This document shows, piece after piece, positions 62,331 to 64,000 of a stretch of DNA of 64,000 bases. The first letter of the stretch is position 1. Each line of letters opens with the position of its first letter. Both the position numbers and the translations under genes were made by a program. The stretch covers positions 563,001-627,000 of the forward strand of contig NZ_KQ130453.1 of the NCBI RefSeq assembly GCF_001046635.1, given 5' to 3'. Source of the stretch: Novosphingobium barchaimii LL02 (GTDB lineage Bacteria > Pseudomonadota > Alphaproteobacteria > Sphingomonadales > Sphingomonadaceae). The notes beneath the pieces were generated by a model. That model did not search any database and had not been told where the DNA came from. It saw nothing but the letters and a program-made list of their open reading frames with translations.

Positions 62331-64000
62331 GTGGGTAGATTTCCGGTGGCAAGGTACGCCGTGCGATGGCTGTTCGTGGCCTGCGTGGTCGCGGTGCCGT
62401 TAGCCGCTTGCGGAGAAGGAAGCCTCGCCGCCGCCAGCAAGGACGATCCCCCGGGGCTGGCGGCCGACATGGGCGCCGACATGGGCATGGGCACCAACCT
62501 CGATGGGCTGGCCTATTGGAGTACCGCGCTACCGACCCTCGATGTCATGAAATCCGCCGGCGGGTGGTTGCCGCAGGCCGACGGCAGTTACGACACCGGC
62601 GAAACCGTCGCGCTTGACCGTGACGGGTGGGCTTTGCCTTCGGCCGATCCTGCCAGCCGGCGTTACCGCTCGCTGGTGGTGAACGTCATTCACGACAATC
62701 CTGCCGCGCCGCCCAGCGCGCGATATGTGGTGCTTTACGATGGAACGGGCGAGATCAACGCGCTTGATGTCGACGGCGGACGCATCCTTTCGCAGGCGCC
62801 GGGTGAAATGCATGTGGAGGCTGGGCGCGGCGGAAGTCTTTACCTTCGCCTCGATGCCGGGGCCTCCTTGCGAAACATTAGGGTCGTGCGCGAGGACTAC
62901 CTGCCGCTCTACCGCGCGGGTCTCACCTTCAACCCTGATTTCCTCGCGCGGATCGATGCGTTTCAGGTCCTGCGGTTCATGGACTGGATGAACACCAATG
63001 CCCTGTTCGCGCCCACTGGCGGGCCAATCACGGACGAAACGGCGATCAGCGACGCACCGCAGCTAAACTGGGCCGACAGGCCGCGCCCAACCTCGATGCA
63101 TTGGGGCGAGGGCAGCCGGGGCGTGCCGGTCGAGGCGCTGGTGGAGATCGCAAACCGTACCGGGGCGGAGCCGTGGTTCACGATGCCGGTCAACGCCAGC
63201 GACGATTATGTCCGGGGTTTCGCGGCTTATGTGCGCGAACACTTGCGGCCGGACCTGAAGATCCATGTCGAGCTGTCCAACGAGGTGTGGAACTGGATAT
63301 TTCCGCAGGCCCGTTATGCACAGGCGCAGGCGCGGCGCGCCTTTGGCCCGAATGGCGACTGGCTGGAATGGTACGGCATGCGCGCGGCGCAGGTCGGGAT
63401 GATCTGGAAGAAGGCCTTCAACGAACCCGAACGGCGCAGTTCCCGCGCGGGTAGGGTGTCGATGGTCTTCGGCACCCAGTTTGCCTGGCGCGGGCTGGAG
63501 GCGAAGGGACTGGATACCGCGAACTGGCGCGATGCCGAGGGGCGGCAGATGCGCGCCTCCGACTATTTCGACGAATATGCCATCACCGCATACTACGACG
63601 GGACGATGAACACCGACGAGAGCGTGCCCATAGTCAAAGGCTGGTGGAAGGACAGCGACGGCGGATATGCCCGTGCAGTCGCCGCGCTCGACAAGCGCAT
63701 CGCCGATTTCAACGCACCGCTCTATCGCTATCACGCCGAGCAGGCGAAGGCGCATGGACTGCGACTGGTCAGCTACGAAAGCGGCTTCGGCGAATACACG
63801 CCGATTTCCCAGCACGGCAATGAGGCTTATACCGATTTCCTGGTGAAGCTGCAGCGAAGGCCCGAATTCACCGCGCTGGAAACCGCCAACTACAAGGCTT
63901 TCGCCGCGGCCGGCGGGCGTCTGTTCATGAACTTCGGCATCATCGGCACACCCTCGAAATGGGGGAGCTGGTCGGCGTTGGAATCGGTGGGGCAGGAGAC
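62331..64000 (+). CDS. Glycoside-hydrolase-like outer lipoprotein (3' end beyond window)
   Basis: A plus-strand open frame with no stop before the window end (at least 556 residues). The GTG start at 62331 follows GGGAGGGGA by 6 bases. The N-terminus is a lipoprotein signal (VVAVPLAACGEG, lipobox LAAC). The body shows GLAYWSTALPTLDVMK, FQVLRFMDWMNTN, HVELSNEVWNW and LVSYESGFGEY: the NEVWN and YESGF glutamates are in the positions of acid/base and nucleophile of clan-A type glycosidases, so it may cut a beta-linked EPS. It is often annotated as a cellulose-binding or cellulase-like protein. It is divergent from the glycosyltransferase gene at 62167 and belongs to the EPS locus by position. Confidence 0.8.
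   Translation, partial: MGRFPVARYAVRWLFVACVVAVPLAACGEGSLAAASKDDPPGLAADMGADMGMGTNLDGLAYWSTALPTLDVMKSAGGWLPQADGSYDTGETVALDRDGWALPSADPASRRYRSLVVNVIHDNPAAPPSARYVVLYDGTGEINALDVDGGRILSQAPGEMHVEAGRGGSLYLRLDAGASLRNIRVVREDYLPLYRAGLTFNPDFLARIDAFQVLRFMDWMNTNALFAPTGGPITDETAISDAPQLNWADRPRPTSMHWGEGSRGVPVEALVEIANRTGAEPWFTMPVNASDDYVRGFAAYVREHLRPDLKIHVELSNEVWNWIFPQARYAQAQARRAFGPNGDWLEWYGMRAAQVGMIWKKAFNEPERRSSRAGRVSMVFGTQFAWRGLEAKGLDTANWRDAEGRQMRASDYFDEYAITAYYDGTMNTDESVPIVKGWWKDSDGGYARAVAALDKRIADFNAPLYRYHAEQAKAHGLRLVSYESGFGEYTPISQHGNEAYTDFLVKLQRRPEFTALETANYKAFAAAGGRLFMNFGIIGTPSKWGSWSALESVGQE

Overview
The window looks like a chromosomal segment of a high-GC sphingomonad-type alphaproteobacterium (Novosphingobium, Sphingobium or Sphingomonas-like). 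This is inferred from three TonB-dependent receptors with sphingomonad-style N-termini, a membrane PQQ glucose dehydrogenase with an OprB porin, a NodT/EmrAB efflux set, and a sphingan-like exopolysaccharide (EPS) locus. I see no rRNA, tRNA, CRISPR array, insertion sequence or prophage.

Bases 1-14100 hold housekeeping and accessory genes. On the minus strand are a short-chain dehydrogenase, YaaA, a tyrosine phosphatase, a ZntB/CorA-type transporter and a Pit phosphate transporter. An AT-rich gap and a large TonB-dependent receptor follow. Next come an Old Yellow Enzyme divergent from an HxlR regulator with palindromic operator candidates, and a three-gene drug-efflux operon (HlyD/EmrA, EmrB, outer-membrane lipoprotein).

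Bases 14100-25510 hold a second receptor with an ordinary intrinsic terminator, an OmpR-type two-component system, an exported parallel-beta-helix-like protein facing a TetR regulator, an OprB porin and Gcd.

Bases 25600-35200 hold a third receptor followed by a PhoD-type phosphatase, then a minus-strand block of secreted proteins of unknown function (the first one broken) and a DUF4153 membrane protein. A divergent TetR regulator adjoins this block. Four related palindromes (half-site close to ATCGnTGTTCAAT) sit around the block and the regulator, suggesting a small self-contained regulon.

Bases 35450-64000 are an EPS locus with a biosynthetic gene cluster inside it. Two divergent one-domain LuxR/GerE HTH proteins precede a polyprenyl-phosphate sugar transferase. 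A minus-strand run from about 54185 to 38107 encodes two glycosyltransferases, a small membrane-anchored protein, an NRPS (formyltransferase, degenerate condensation region, adenylation domain split by a luciferase-like monooxygenase, carrier), a PKS (KS-AT-KR-DH-ACP-TE with a cysteine thioesterase nucleophile), another glycosyltransferase and a phosphopantetheinyl transferase. The plus-strand run 54355-59298 (two glycosyltransferases, an acyltransferase, a Wzx-like flippase), the convergent O-antigen polymerase/ligase and glycosyltransferase, and a terminal glycoside-hydrolase-like lipoprotein complete a Wzx/Wzy-type pathway. The most interesting hypothesis is that the two-protein NRPS/PKS makes a small formylated, possibly oxidised aminoacyl-polyketide that belongs to, decorates or is co-regulated with the polysaccharide.
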